DNA from: JAITWN01 sp050486285
GTDB lineage: Bacteria; Pseudomonadota; Gammaproteobacteria; SZUA-140
Reading direction: 5' to 3'
DNA length: 64,000 nucleotides
Assembly: GCA_050486285.1 (NCBI GenBank)
Contig: JBJHCZ010000004.1
Coordinates: 62,001 to 126,000, forward strand
Each line of letters begins with the position of its first letter. Positions within the stretch are counted from its first letter, which is position 1. Below the pieces are notes generated by a model. The model did no database searches. It saw nothing but the letters and a program-made list of their open reading frames with translations, and had not been told where the DNA came from. Shown here in pieces: positions 25,025 through 35,650 of this stretch. The translations under genes were made by a program, and so were the position numbers.

Positions 25025-25690
25025 ATGAGAGCGTGGTTGAGAGCTAAGAGTTGGGCTGTATCTGTAATTTCCGGGGGGGTTCTGATGATGTTCGCGGCCG
25101 GCGCCGCGATCGCCGAGGGTGACCCCGCGGCGGGCCAGGCCAAGGCAGCGGTGTGTTTCGGCTGTCACGGCGGAGACGGCAACAGCCCGATCGCCGACTT
25201 CCCGCGTCTCGCCAGTCAGTACGGCGCCTACATCGTCAAGCAATTGCGTGACTTTCAGACCGGGCATCGCGACAACAACCCGATCATGACGGGCATGGCG
25301 GCAACGGTCGCGAGCGTCGAGGACGCGAAGGACATCGGCGCCTACTTTCAGACCCAGAAGCTGTCGCCGGATATGATCACCCCGCCGCCGAGCCGTGACG
25401 TGCTGCAGAAGGGCGAGCGGATCTACCGGCAGGGCAATCCCGACAGCGGCGTCTATGGCTGCATCAACTGCCATGGCGAGAACGGCAAGGGCCGGTCGCC
25501 GACGATCTCGCAGTTCCCGGTGGTCGGCGCCCAGCACCGCGACTATCTGATCAAGCAGCTGAACGACTTCGCGGCCGGCACACGCAAGAACGACCCGGCC
25601 GGCATGATGGGTGACATCGCCCGCAAGCTGACCGAGGACGAGATCAAGGCAGTCTCCGAATACCTCGCCAACATCAAGCCGAGCCGCTGA
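25025..25690 (+). CDS. Dihaem cytochrome c, cytochrome c4-like
   Basis: A protein of 221 residues from ATG 25025, with AGGA 3-6 bases upstream. Residues 1-30 are a signal peptide ending AIA. Two c-type haem sites are present: CFGCH (44-48) and CINCH (146-150), each followed by a conserved helix region (HGGDGNSPIADFPRLASQY, HGENGKGRSPTISQFPVVG) and by likely Met ligands in MTGM and MMGDIA. The two similar halves are the hallmark of cytochrome c4, a periplasmic electron carrier to terminal oxidases or denitrification enzymes. It stands alone between two terminators. A longer open frame to 24923 exists but adds no plausible signal. Confidence 0.92.
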   Translation: MRAWLRAKSWAVSVISGGVLMMFAAGAAIAEGDPAAGQAKAAVCFGCHGGDGNSPIADFPRLASQYGAYIVKQLRDFQTGHRDNNPIMTGMAATVASVEDAKDIGAYFQTQKLSPDMITPPPSRDVLQKGERIYRQGNPDSGVYGCINCHGENGKGRSPTISQFPVVGAQHRDYLIKQLNDFAAGTRKNDPAGMMGDIARKLTEDEIKAVSEYLANIKPSR

Positions 25691-25703
25691 TTCGCGCTTG
25701 CCG

Positions 25704-25745
25704 GGGCAGACCTTGAGGTTCAAGGTCTGCCCTCTTTTCATTTTT
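25704..25745. terminator. Bidirectional rho-independent terminator
   Basis: GGGCAGACCTTGA and TCAAGGTCTGCCC form a perfect 13-bp stem with a 3-base loop at 25704-25732, followed by TCTTTTCATTTTT on the plus strand. It ends the cytochrome gene and, lying at the stop of the convergent ABC ATPase gene, can also serve the minus-strand transcript. Confidence 0.9.
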
Positions 25746-26802
25746 ACACGCCAATCCCCTCCGACGGGAACGCCACCAGGTGGTCCGCAGCCACCCGCAG
25801 CCCGACCTCCTCCCCGACGCGGTGGCGCTGGTGGCTCGGGAACAGCGACAGCAACTCGGTCCCGCTCGCGAGCCTCAGCGTGTAGAGGATCTCCGCCCCC
25901 TTGAAGGCCTCCTTGACGATGCGCCCGCGCAGGCCGCTCTCCGGGTCCGGGACGATGTCGTCCGGGCGCAGCAGGACGTCGACCCGGGTGCCCACCGGCC
26001 ACGGGTAGCTGCGACCGCCCTGGATCGGGCCGATCTCGGTCCGCACCGTGTCCGAGGACACGAGGTCGCCCGGCAGCATCACGCTCTGGCCGATGAAGCT
26101 CGCGACGAAGCGGTTGGCGGGCTGGTGGTAGAGATTGAACGGCGTGTCCCATTGCACGATGCGTCCGTCCTGCATGACGCCGATGACATCGCCGAGCGCG
26201 AAGGCCTCGTGCTGGTCGTGGGTGACCATCAGCGTGGTGATTTCGCGCTTCTTGAGGATGCCGCGCACCTCGACGCCGAGACGCTCGCGCAGCTCGACAT
26301 CGAGGTTCGAGAACGGTTCGTCGAGCAGCAGCAGGTCGGGCTCGACCGCGAGCGCGCGCGCGAGCGCGACGCGCTGCTGCTGGCCGCCGGACAACTCATG
26401 CGGATAGCGCCCGCTAATCCCGGGCAGGCCGACCAGTTGCAGCATATCGTCGACGATCGCGCGTCGCCGTTCGCGAGCGGCCTTGCGCAGTCCGAAGGCG
26501 ACGTTGTCCTCGATGCAGAGGTGCGGGAACAGGGCATAGTCCTGGAACACCATGCCGACGTGACGCTTGTCCGGCGGGACCATGTAGCCGGGCGACGAGA
26601 CCGTCACGCCCTTGATCGAGATGCTGCCGCGGTACAGCGGCTCGAAGCCGGCGATCGCCCGCAGCACGGTGGTCTTGCCGCAGCCGCTCGGTCCGAGCAG
26701 GCAGACGATCGCATGGGGTTCGATGCGCGCGGTCAGCCCGCGCACGACCGCATGCCCCTGGTGGCGGCATTCGATCTCGTCGATGTCGAGCAGCGCCGTC
26801 AT
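25744..26802 (-). CDS. Fe3+/polyamine-type ABC transporter ATP-binding protein (FbpC/PotA-like)
   Basis: A protein of 352 residues. Walker A is GPSGCGKTT (37-45), the Q-loop VFQDYALFPH, the signature LSGGQQQRVALARAL, and Walker B LLLLDEPFSNLD followed by the switch MVTHDQHEA. The C-terminal domain (about 240-352) is the TOBE-type regulatory domain with RPDDI. Overall it resembles FbpC of ferric-iron importers. No permease or binding-protein gene lies next to it; instead it follows argF by 31 bases on the same strand. The frame is open beyond 26802 but ATG 26802 begins the ABC domain. Substrate is an inference. Confidence 0.82.
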   Translation of the reverse strand: MTALLDIDEIECRHQGHAVVRGLTARIEPHAIVCLLGPSGCGKTTVLRAIAGFEPLYRGSISIKGVTVSSPGYMVPPDKRHVGMVFQDYALFPHLCIEDNVAFGLRKAARERRRAIVDDMLQLVGLPGISGRYPHELSGGQQQRVALARALAVEPDLLLLDEPFSNLDVELRERLGVEVRGILKKREITTLMVTHDQHEAFALGDVIGVMQDGRIVQWDTPFNLYHQPANRFVASFIGQSVMLPGDLVSSDTVRTEIGPIQGGRSYPWPVGTRVDVLLRPDDIVPDPESGLRGRIVKEAFKGAEILYTLRLASGTELLSLFPSHQRHRVGEEVGLRVAADHLVAFPSEGIGV

Positions 26803-26833
26803 CGGGGCCCGGCATGCCGTCCGTGGCGCCCGC

Positions 26834-27760
26834 TCATCCCGCCCGCGGCGGCGCGGCGCCGAGCAGGAATTCGAGCAGCGCCTTCTGCGCATGCAGGCGG
26901 TTGCCGGCCTCCTGCCAGACCACGCTGTGAGGGCCGTCGATGACCTCGGCGCTGACCTCCTCGCCGCGATGGGCCGGCAGGCAGTGCATGAACAGCGCAT
27001 CCGGTTTCGCCCGCGCTATCACCGCGGCGTTGACCTGGTAGTCGCGAAAGATACGGTTGCGCGCCTCGGATTCGGTCTCCTGGCCCATGCTGGCCCAGAC
27101 ATCGGTGACGACGAGGTCGGCGCCGTCCGCGGCGGCCAGCGGGCCGTCGACGAGCGTGACCCGCTCCGCGAAGGCCGGCTCGAGCGCCAGCTCGGGGCGA
27201 TAGCCTTCGGGCGCGGCGATGCGCAGGTCGAAGCCGTAGCGGTGCGCGGCGTGGATATAGGAATTGCACATGTTGTTGCCGTCGCCGATCCACGCGACGG
27301 TCCTGCCGGCGATATCGCCGCGCTGCTCGAACCAGGTCTGCATGTCGGCGAGTAGCTGGCAGGGGTGGTGGGTGTCTGACAGGCCGTTGATGACCGGCAC
27401 CTCGGAGCATGCCGAGAAGCGTTCCTGCGACTCGTGCGTGTAGGTGCGCATCATGACGACGTCGACCATGCGCGAGACCGCGCGCGCGGTGTCCTCGATC
27501 GGTTCGCCGCGGCCGAGCTGGGTGTCGCGCGGCGACAGGAAGATCGCGCCGCCGCCGAACTGGATCATCGCGCTCTCGAACGAGACGCGGGTGCGCGTCG
27601 AGGACTTCTCGAACACCATGCCGAGCACGCGGTTCTTCAGCGGCTCGTGGATCTCGCCGCGCGCGCGCATTGCCTTGAGCTCGATCGCGCGCAGGGTCAG
27701 GTCGAGCAACTCCTGAGACGACAGGTCGAGCAGCGTCAGGAAATGCCGCGGCGCCGTCAT
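26834..27760 (-). CDS. argF: Ornithine carbamoyltransferase
   Basis: A protein of 308 residues, the usual length. Carbamoyl-phosphate binding motif STRTRVSFE (residues about 54-62), the HPCQLLADMQT motif, the DGNNMCNS segment and the ornithine/catalytic loop MHCLPAHRGEEV are all intact. It makes citrulline from ornithine and carbamoyl phosphate in arginine synthesis. argD lies directly upstream on the same strand, with the argD stop 1 base before the argF start, so they are one operon. argG is far away at 60.7 kb. Confidence 0.97.
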   Translation of the reverse strand: MTAPRHFLTLLDLSSQELLDLTLRAIELKAMRARGEIHEPLKNRVLGMVFEKSSTRTRVSFESAMIQFGGGAIFLSPRDTQLGRGEPIEDTARAVSRMVDVVMMRTYTHESQERFSACSEVPVINGLSDTHHPCQLLADMQTWFEQRGDIAGRTVAWIGDGNNMCNSYIHAAHRYGFDLRIAAPEGYRPELALEPAFAERVTLVDGPLAAADGADLVVTDVWASMGQETESEARNRIFRDYQVNAAVIARAKPDALFMHCLPAHRGEEVSAEVIDGPHSVVWQEAGNRLHAQKALLEFLLGAAPPRAG

Positions 27761-27761
27761 G

Positions 27762-28928
<1,167 letters not shown>

Positions 28929-28992
28929 GGGCGTAGCGCAGGCGTCAAACCGCCGATTATACCCGGGAATCGCGCGGATTTCGAAAGGGGCG

Positions 28993-30210
28993 TCAGGACA
29001 GCAGCCGGAGGATCTCGCCGATCTGGTCGTTCGCCTGATCGAGGACCTTCAGGCTGGCCTGCGGTGTCAGGACATCGGACGAGAACTTGCGGCAGGCCGG
29101 AATCTCGTCGATCGGCGGATGGCGCGCCGCCTTGCCGGCCTTCATCAGGCTGTGCAGCTGCGCGATGATGACGAGGTCGCAATAGCTCAGCTCGTTGCCT
29201 GAGTCGTGACGCCAGTCGCGGGCATGGATCGCGGCCTCGACGATCGCCTCGCTGAATTTCCAGTGGCGCAGCACCATGCCGCCGACCTCGCCGCGCAGCG
29301 CGAGGACCAGGGCGCCGAGCGCCTTGTCGTCGGCGACCAGACCGGGATGTCTGTGGACATGCGACAGCAGGGAGACGACGCCGATGTCGTGGACGAGCCC
29401 GGCGAGCAGGGCCTGTTCGGGTTCGAGGCGGCCGTCGAGTTGCGCGAGCATCATGCTGATCGCGCCGATCTCGGTGCTGTGGCGCCAGGTCTGTTGCATG
29501 CGCTTCTTCAGCGCCGGATCCTTGAGGCTGAACAGCTCGCGCAGCGCGAAGCTGGTGACGAGCTGCCGGGTGGTATTGAGGCCGAGCCGCACGATCGCGG
29601 CCTGGCAGGTCTCGATCGGATCGCGGCCGTGATAGAAGGCGCTGTTCGCCGCCTTGATCAGCTTTGCGGTGATGACCGGATCGGCGCTGACGATCTTCGC
29701 GATCTGGCCGACGCTCGCCGATTCTCCCTCCAGCGCCTTGCGGATGCGCAGCGCGACTTCGGGCAGGCTGGGCAGGCTGAAGCGGTTATGGCGAAGATCC
29801 TCGCGAATCTCGCGAATGACCGGATGGACGTCGTCGTCGTTGCCGGGGTCGGCGGGGCTGAATTGCAGGGCGCCGATCAGTCCGGGATCGACGCGCAGCA
29901 TGGTGCAGGGATCGAGCGCGATCGCGCCGTGCGCGCAGGGTTGTTCGGGATTGAGCGCCTCGCGCGCCCGCTCGTCGCCGCCTTCGACGACGCGGCGGGT
30001 GCCGTCGGCCGCCTCGAGTTCGGCGACCCCGCGCAGCAGGAACAGCCAGCCCCCGACGGAGTCGCCGGCCGTGAAGATGCGCTCGCCCTCGGCCGCGGCC
30101 AGGGTCTCGACGCGGCTCGCGAGCAGGATCAGCTGGCCTTCGTCAAGCGATTCGAACGGTGCGAATCCGCGCAGCTCCGCCGGTTCCGGCGTGACGCTCA
30201 GCGTTTCCAC
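28993..30210 (-). CDS. HDOD-domain signalling protein with N-terminal cyclic-nucleotide-binding-like domain
   Basis: A protein of 405 residues. Residues about 14-75 look like a cNMP-binding beta-barrel fragment (FAPFESLDEGQLILLASRVE, EGERIFTAGDSVGGWLFLLRGVAEL). Residues about 140-345 are an HDOD domain (FSLPSLPEVALRIRKAL, IVSADPVITAKLIKAANSAFY, HSTEIGAISMMLAQ, LLAGLVHDIGVVSLL). HDOD proteins are catalytically degenerate HD-type scaffolds in signalling, motility or DNA-damage responses. The position between sodB and argD gives no clear functional hint; the gaps (33 and 64 bases) allow cotranscription. Confidence 0.85.
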   Translation of the reverse strand: METLSVTPEPAELRGFAPFESLDEGQLILLASRVETLAAAEGERIFTAGDSVGGWLFLLRGVAELEAADGTRRVVEGGDERAREALNPEQPCAHGAIALDPCTMLRVDPGLIGALQFSPADPGNDDDVHPVIREIREDLRHNRFSLPSLPEVALRIRKALEGESASVGQIAKIVSADPVITAKLIKAANSAFYHGRDPIETCQAAIVRLGLNTTRQLVTSFALRELFSLKDPALKKRMQQTWRHSTEIGAISMMLAQLDGRLEPEQALLAGLVHDIGVVSLLSHVHRHPGLVADDKALGALVLALRGEVGGMVLRHWKFSEAIVEAAIHARDWRHDSGNELSYCDLVIIAQLHSLMKAGKAARHPPIDEIPACRKFSSDVLTPQASLKVLDQANDQIGEILRLLS

Positions 30211-30243
30211 GATATCCGGATCCGGCGGGTCTTGCCGTCGAGC

Positions 30244-30822
30244 TCAGCCGAGATTCTTCGCGACGAAGTCCCAGTTGACGAGTTCCCAGAAGTGCTCGAC
30301 GTACTTCGGCCGCGCGTTGCGGTAATCGATGTAGTAGGCGTGCTCCCAGACGTCGCAAGTCAGGAGAGCAGTCTGGCCCGAGGTCATCGGCGTACCTGCG
30401 TTGGAGGTGCTGACGATGTCGAGCGAGCCGTCGGACTTCTTCACCAGCCACGCCCAGCCGGAGCCGAAGGTGGTGATTGCGGTCTGGCTGAACTTGCCCT
30501 TGAAGTCCTCGAACGAGCCGAAGGCCTTGTCGATCGACGCGCCAAGCTTGCCGCCCGGGGCGCCGCCGCCGTTCGGACTCAGGCTGTTCCAGTAGAACGT
30601 ATGATTCCAGACCTGGGCCGCGTTGTTGAACAGGCCGCCCGACGATTTTTTGATGATATCCTCGAGCGACAGGCCCTCGAATTCAGTGCCCTTGATCAGG
30701 TTGTTGAGGTTCGTGACATAGGTCTGGTGGTGCTTGCCGTAGTGATATTCGAGGGTCTCCTCGGAAATATGCGGGGCGAGCGCGGACATTGCATAGGGCA
30801 GTTCGGGAAGCTTGTGTGCCAT
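30244..30822 (-). CDS. sodB: Superoxide dismutase, Fe type
   Basis: A protein of 192 residues from ATG 30822, which has AAGGAG about 6 bases upstream. The metal ligands are visible: His in YHYGKHHQTYV, His in AAQVWNHTFYW, and Asp and His in DVWEHAYYIDY. The AAQVWNHTFYW sequence with Gln and the FGSGWAWLV segment are typical of iron rather than manganese enzymes. It converts superoxide to hydrogen peroxide in the cytoplasm. It diverges from the hydantoinase-B gene with an 83-base gap. Confidence 0.96.
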   Translation of the reverse strand: MAHKLPELPYAMSALAPHISEETLEYHYGKHHQTYVTNLNNLIKGTEFEGLSLEDIIKKSSGGLFNNAAQVWNHTFYWNSLSPNGGGAPGGKLGASIDKAFGSFEDFKGKFSQTAITTFGSGWAWLVKKSDGSLDIVSTSNAGTPMTSGQTALLTCDVWEHAYYIDYRNARPKYVEHFWELVNWDFVAKNLG

Positions 30823-30905
30823 GACGGACTCCTTGGGATGAATGAGACAGATTCTAAAGCAGCCATGGCCGGGGTTCAAGGAAACGCGCCTGGCCCGCGC
30901 GACGG

Positions 30906-32441
30906 ATGAACGCGATTGAGCTCAACATCTTCGCCGGCCGCATAGGCGCCATCTGCGACGAGATGGGCGCGGTGCTGCGCCGCGTCGCGCTGTCGCCGAA
31001 CATCAAGGACCGGCTCGATTTCTCCTGCGCGGTGTTCGACGCGGCCGGCGAGCTGTGCGCGCAGGCCGCGCATATCCCGGTGCATCTCGGCAGCATGGCC
31101 TACGCGATGCGCGCGATCGTCGATCGCGAACAGTGGTCGCCCGGCGACATGCTGATCGTCAATGATCCCTATCTCGGCGGCACGCACCTGCCCGATGTCA
31201 CGGTCGTCGCGCCGGTCTTCGCGGGCGATACCCTGATCGGTTTCGTCGCGAATCGTGCCCACCATGCCGACATCGGCGCGCAGACGCCGGGGTCGATGCC
31301 GGTGTCGCGGACGCTGGCGGAGGAGGGCCTCGTGATCCCGCCGACCTTCATCATGCGTCGCGGCGTCGTCGATGAGGCCGTGCTGGCGGGGATCGCGCGG
31401 GCGACGCGCTGCCCGTGGCAATGCCGCGGCGATTTCGCGGCGCAACTGAGCGCGAATCGCCGGGGCGTCGAGCGGCTTGAAGGGCTCGTTCGCGCAGTCG
31501 GCATCGACGGCTGGCGCGAGGGCGTGCGGCGACTGAACGACTATGCGGAGCGGCTCGCGCGCGGCGCGCTGTTGGAGATCCCGGACGGCGTGTGGCGTTA
31601 TCGCGAGGTCATGGATGACGACGGCGCCGGCGCCGTCGACATTCCCGTCGAGGTCACGGTCGAGGTCGATGGCGCCGACATCCATGTCGATTTCACCGGC
31701 ACCGCCGCGCAGGTCGCCGGCAATATCAACTGCCCGCTGTCGGTCACGGCGGCGGCGGTGTTCTACGCGTTTCGCTGCCTGATGCCGCCGGAGACGCCGG
31801 CCTGCGCCGGGGCGCTGCGTCCGCTCGAACTCGCGGCGCCCGAGGGTTGTCTGCTGAACGCGCGGCGCCCGGCGGCGGTCGCGGCCGGCAACGTCGAGAC
31901 CGGCACGCGCGTCGTCGATGTGATCTTCGGCGCGCTGGCGCCGGCGCTGCCTGATCGCATCCCGGCCGCGAGTCACGGCAGCATGAACAACGTCGCGCTC
32001 GGCGGGCGCGGCGCCGGCGCGGCTTGGGACTACTACGAGACCCTGGGTGGCGGCATGGGCGCGGGGGCATCGGGTGGAGGGCTCGATGCGGTGCAGACGC
32101 ATATGACGAACACGCTGAACACGCCGATCGAGAGCGTCGAGCTGCATTATCCGCTGCGCATCCGGCGCTACGCGATCCGTCGCGGTTCTGGCGGCGCCGG
32201 GCGCCGACGCGGCGGCGACGGGCTGGTGCGCGAGTACGAATTCCTCGCGCCGGCGACGGTGACGCTGATCACCGAACGCCGGCGCCATGTCCCCTGGGGG
32301 CTCGCGGGCGGTGGGCCCGGGCGCGCCGGCGAGAACCGTCATAACGATCGCGTGCTGCCGCCGAAATGCAGCTTCGACGTCGCCGCCCTCGACCGGGTCA
32401 CGGTCGAGACCCCGGGCGGCGGCGGGTGGGGCGAGGTATGA
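30906..32441 (+). CDS. Hydantoinase B/oxoprolinase-family subunit (HyuB)
   Basis: A protein of 511 residues that covers the complete HyuB family: SPNIKDRLDFSCAVFD near the start, VHLGSMAYAMRAI, IVNDPYLGGTHLPDVTV, FVANRAHHADIG, and a C-terminal GGGPGRAGENR. The family hydrolyses five-membered rings (hydantoins, 5-oxoproline) with ATP, normally as a complex with HyuA. No hyuA gene lies on either side, so this subunit is an orphan here and the partner must be elsewhere or absent. A short AT-rich stretch separates it from grxD. Confidence 0.88.
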   Translation: MNAIELNIFAGRIGAICDEMGAVLRRVALSPNIKDRLDFSCAVFDAAGELCAQAAHIPVHLGSMAYAMRAIVDREQWSPGDMLIVNDPYLGGTHLPDVTVVAPVFAGDTLIGFVANRAHHADIGAQTPGSMPVSRTLAEEGLVIPPTFIMRRGVVDEAVLAGIARATRCPWQCRGDFAAQLSANRRGVERLEGLVRAVGIDGWREGVRRLNDYAERLARGALLEIPDGVWRYREVMDDDGAGAVDIPVEVTVEVDGADIHVDFTGTAAQVAGNINCPLSVTAAAVFYAFRCLMPPETPACAGALRPLELAAPEGCLLNARRPAAVAAGNVETGTRVVDVIFGALAPALPDRIPAASHGSMNNVALGGRGAGAAWDYYETLGGGMGAGASGGGLDAVQTHMTNTLNTPIESVELHYPLRIRRYAIRRGSGGAGRRRGGDGLVREYEFLAPATVTLITERRRHVPWGLAGGGPGRAGENRHNDRVLPPKCSFDVAALDRVTVETPGGGGWGEV

Positions 32442-32571
32442 TATTTGAAATCAATGTCTTATCAATACCTGATTGAATTAGTAGGGTATAAACGATATCA
32501 TGCGGGCATGTTCAGGGCCTGATGCCGCGCAGACAGGCCCGCCCACCGTTCAAGCAGAGAGGCCAAGCAGC

Positions 32572-32901
32572 ATGGATGTCATGGAACGTATCAGGCAGCA
32601 GGTCGAGGGCCACCCGATCGTGCTGTACATGAAGGGGACCCCCGAGATGCCGCAGTGCGGTTTCTCGAGCTACACCTCGCAGGCCCTGCGCGCCTGCAAC
32701 GCGCAGTTTCACCACGTGAATGTCCTCGAGGATCCCGAGATCCGCCAGAATCTGCCGCGTTACGCGAACTGGCCGACCTTCCCGCAGCTCTACATCAACG
32801 GCGAACTGGTCGGCGGCTGCGACATCGTGCTCGAACTCTACCAGAGCGGCGAGTTGCAGAAGCTCGTCAACACCGCCCGCGCCAATTCGGGGTCAGAGTA
32901 G
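32572..32901 (+). CDS. grxD: Monothiol glutaredoxin (Grx4/GrxD type)
   Basis: A protein of 109 residues from ATG 32572; an ATG at 32581 is also possible. The active site is the monothiol CGFS in PQCGFSSYTSQAL, with the upstream KGTPEMP and downstream TFPQLYINGELVGGCDIVLEL that bind glutathione and an Fe-S cluster. GrxD proteins carry [2Fe-2S] clusters in Fe-S delivery and iron homeostasis. The last codons Gly-Ser-Glu-stop lie inside a palindrome that also gives the end of the convergent rnt gene, so the native C-terminus may have been rewritten by it. Confidence 0.95.
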   Translation: MDVMERIRQQVEGHPIVLYMKGTPEMPQCGFSSYTSQALRACNAQFHHVNVLEDPEIRQNLPRYANWPTFPQLYINGELVGGCDIVLELYQSGELQKLVNTARANSGSE

Positions 32902-32921
32902 ACTGCGTCTACTCTGACCCC
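32889..32921. repeat. 33-bp perfect palindrome containing both stop codons of convergent genes
   Basis: GGGGTCAGAGTAGAC, a TGC centre and GTCTACTCTGACCCC make a perfect inverted repeat. On each strand the same bases encode Gly-Ser-Glu and then TAG, so grxD and rnt both end GSE-stop within it. The hairpin could act as a bidirectional terminator. The sequence motif GGGGTCAG recurs elsewhere in the window. Confidence 0.95.
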
Positions 32922-33535
32922 GTTAGAATTCCCCAGCGGTTCACGATCGCGCAGAACAGTTCCGCGGTCTGCTCGGCGTCGTAGACCGCCGAGTGCGCCT
33001 CGCGCGCATCCCATCCCAGCCCCGCCGCCTGCAGCGCGCGCGCGAGCACGGTCTGGCCATAGGCGACGCCGGCCAGCGTCGCGGTGTCGAAGGTGCTGAA
33101 TGGATGAAACGGATTGCGCTTGATCCTTGCGCGTTCCGCCGCCGCGTTGATGAAATTGAGGTCGAGGATCGGGTTGTGGCCGACGAGGATCGCGCGCGTG
33201 CAGCCCGTCTCGCGGATCGCGCGCCGGATTGCGCCGAAGATTTCATCGAGGGCCTTGCGCTCGTCGACCGCGCCGCGAAAAGGATGCCAGGGATCCTCGA
33301 TGCCGTTGAAGGCCAGCGCCTTCGGATCCAGATTCGCGCCGTCGAACGGCAGCACATGATGCGCGATCGTCTCGAGGCGGCGCAGCTGGCGGTCTTCGTC
33401 GAAACCGACCAGTACCGCCGCGACCTCGAGCAGCGCATCGGTGCGGTGATCGAAGCCGCCGGTCTCGACATCGACGACGACGGGGAGGAAGCCGCGGAAA
33501 CGCGCGGCCATTGCCGGGGATTGTACGGTGGTCAT
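32909..33535 (-). CDS. rnt: Ribonuclease T
   Basis: A protein of 208 residues of the DEDDh exonuclease family. Motif ExoI is VVDVETGGFD (Asp and Glu), ExoII is GHNPILDLNFIN and ExoIII is AHSAVYDAEQTAELF (His and Asp). The motif AILVGHN and the length match RNase T, which trims 3' ends of tRNA and other stable RNA. It starts 2 bases before the sigma-54 activator gene stop on the same strand, so the two may be cotranscribed. Its last three residues come from the shared palindrome with grxD. Confidence 0.94.
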   Translation of the reverse strand: MTTVQSPAMAARFRGFLPVVVDVETGGFDHRTDALLEVAAVLVGFDEDRQLRRLETIAHHVLPFDGANLDPKALAFNGIEDPWHPFRGAVDERKALDEIFGAIRRAIRETGCTRAILVGHNPILDLNFINAAAERARIKRNPFHPFSTFDTATLAGVAYGQTVLARALQAAGLGWDAREAHSAVYDAEQTAELFCAIVNRWGILTGSE

Positions 33536-33536
33536 G

Positions 33537-35075
<1,539 letters not shown>

Positions 35076-35326
35076 GGATTTATCTTATATCACGGGTTTT
35101 ATTTATATAAAACAGATAACTGTTAAATATAACGTGTTGAGCGAGCCCTCCCGGGTCGACGACATGCTGATAATATCAACAAAAACATATAGATAAAAAA
35201 ATAAATGGAGTTGGCATGATTCGTGGAATAGACCAGTTGCATCATGTCGGCGCGTACAGGGAGTTTCGCCAGGGACGGCGTGCCGGCATGGGCAACAGGC
35301 ACAGGGTGACACAGGAATCCGCAGAC
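35076..35326. promoter_or_regulatory. AT-rich divergent control region between the sigma-54 activator and yezD
   Basis: The region is much richer in A and T than its surroundings. It has the near-palindrome GTTTTATTTATATAAAAC at about 35094-35111, and TGGCATG at 35212-35218, a good sigma-54 -24 element. The -12 position reads GG instead of GC, so this is only a half match. A good GGAG lies before an ATG at 35216, in frame with yezD, which could be a longer start or a leader peptide. Confidence 0.4.
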
Positions 35327-35530
35327 ATGGAATCGAAGCATCTGGACAAGCCGATAGACGACGCCGAAGAGGCGATCGTCTATCTGCGCGAGGCACTCAG
35401 GACGATCCGCTTCGGATCGGTGGAATTCATCATCCACGAGGGCCGTGTGCTGCAGGTCGACCGCAAGGAGAAGCTGCGTGTCGATCCGCTTGCGGCCGTC
35501 AACCGCAGCAGGCAGCGCCCGGACGAATAA
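35327..35530 (+). CDS. YezD-family small protein
   Basis: A protein of 67 residues (start MESKHLDKP), with the YezD/DUF2292 core: AEEAIVYLREALRTIRFGSVEFIIHEGRVLQVDRKEKLRV. YezD proteins are small, of unknown function, and found with sulfur-assimilation genes, which fits the sulfate transporter just downstream. The frame also opens from the ATG at 35216 with a good ribosome-binding site, which would add 37 residues unlike the family; family length favours the later start. It precedes the porin by 120 bases. Confidence 0.75.
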   Translation: MESKHLDKPIDDAEEAIVYLREALRTIRFGSVEFIIHEGRVLQVDRKEKLRVDPLAAVNRSRQRPDE

Positions 35531-35650
35531 TCACTTCCTTTGTACCGACCGGACGACCGGAGGTTCCGTTTGATCCATCACATATCAGCACAGGGCGATC
35601 TGACCGGACCACCGGAAGGTGTTCGTGTTTGCACAATAGGAGCAGGAACA

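Noticed and set aside
35610..35650. TTTGCAC before the porin as a sigma-54 -12 element
   Set aside because: The nearest GG is 13 bases away, one more than the fixed offset, and no TGGCA is present.
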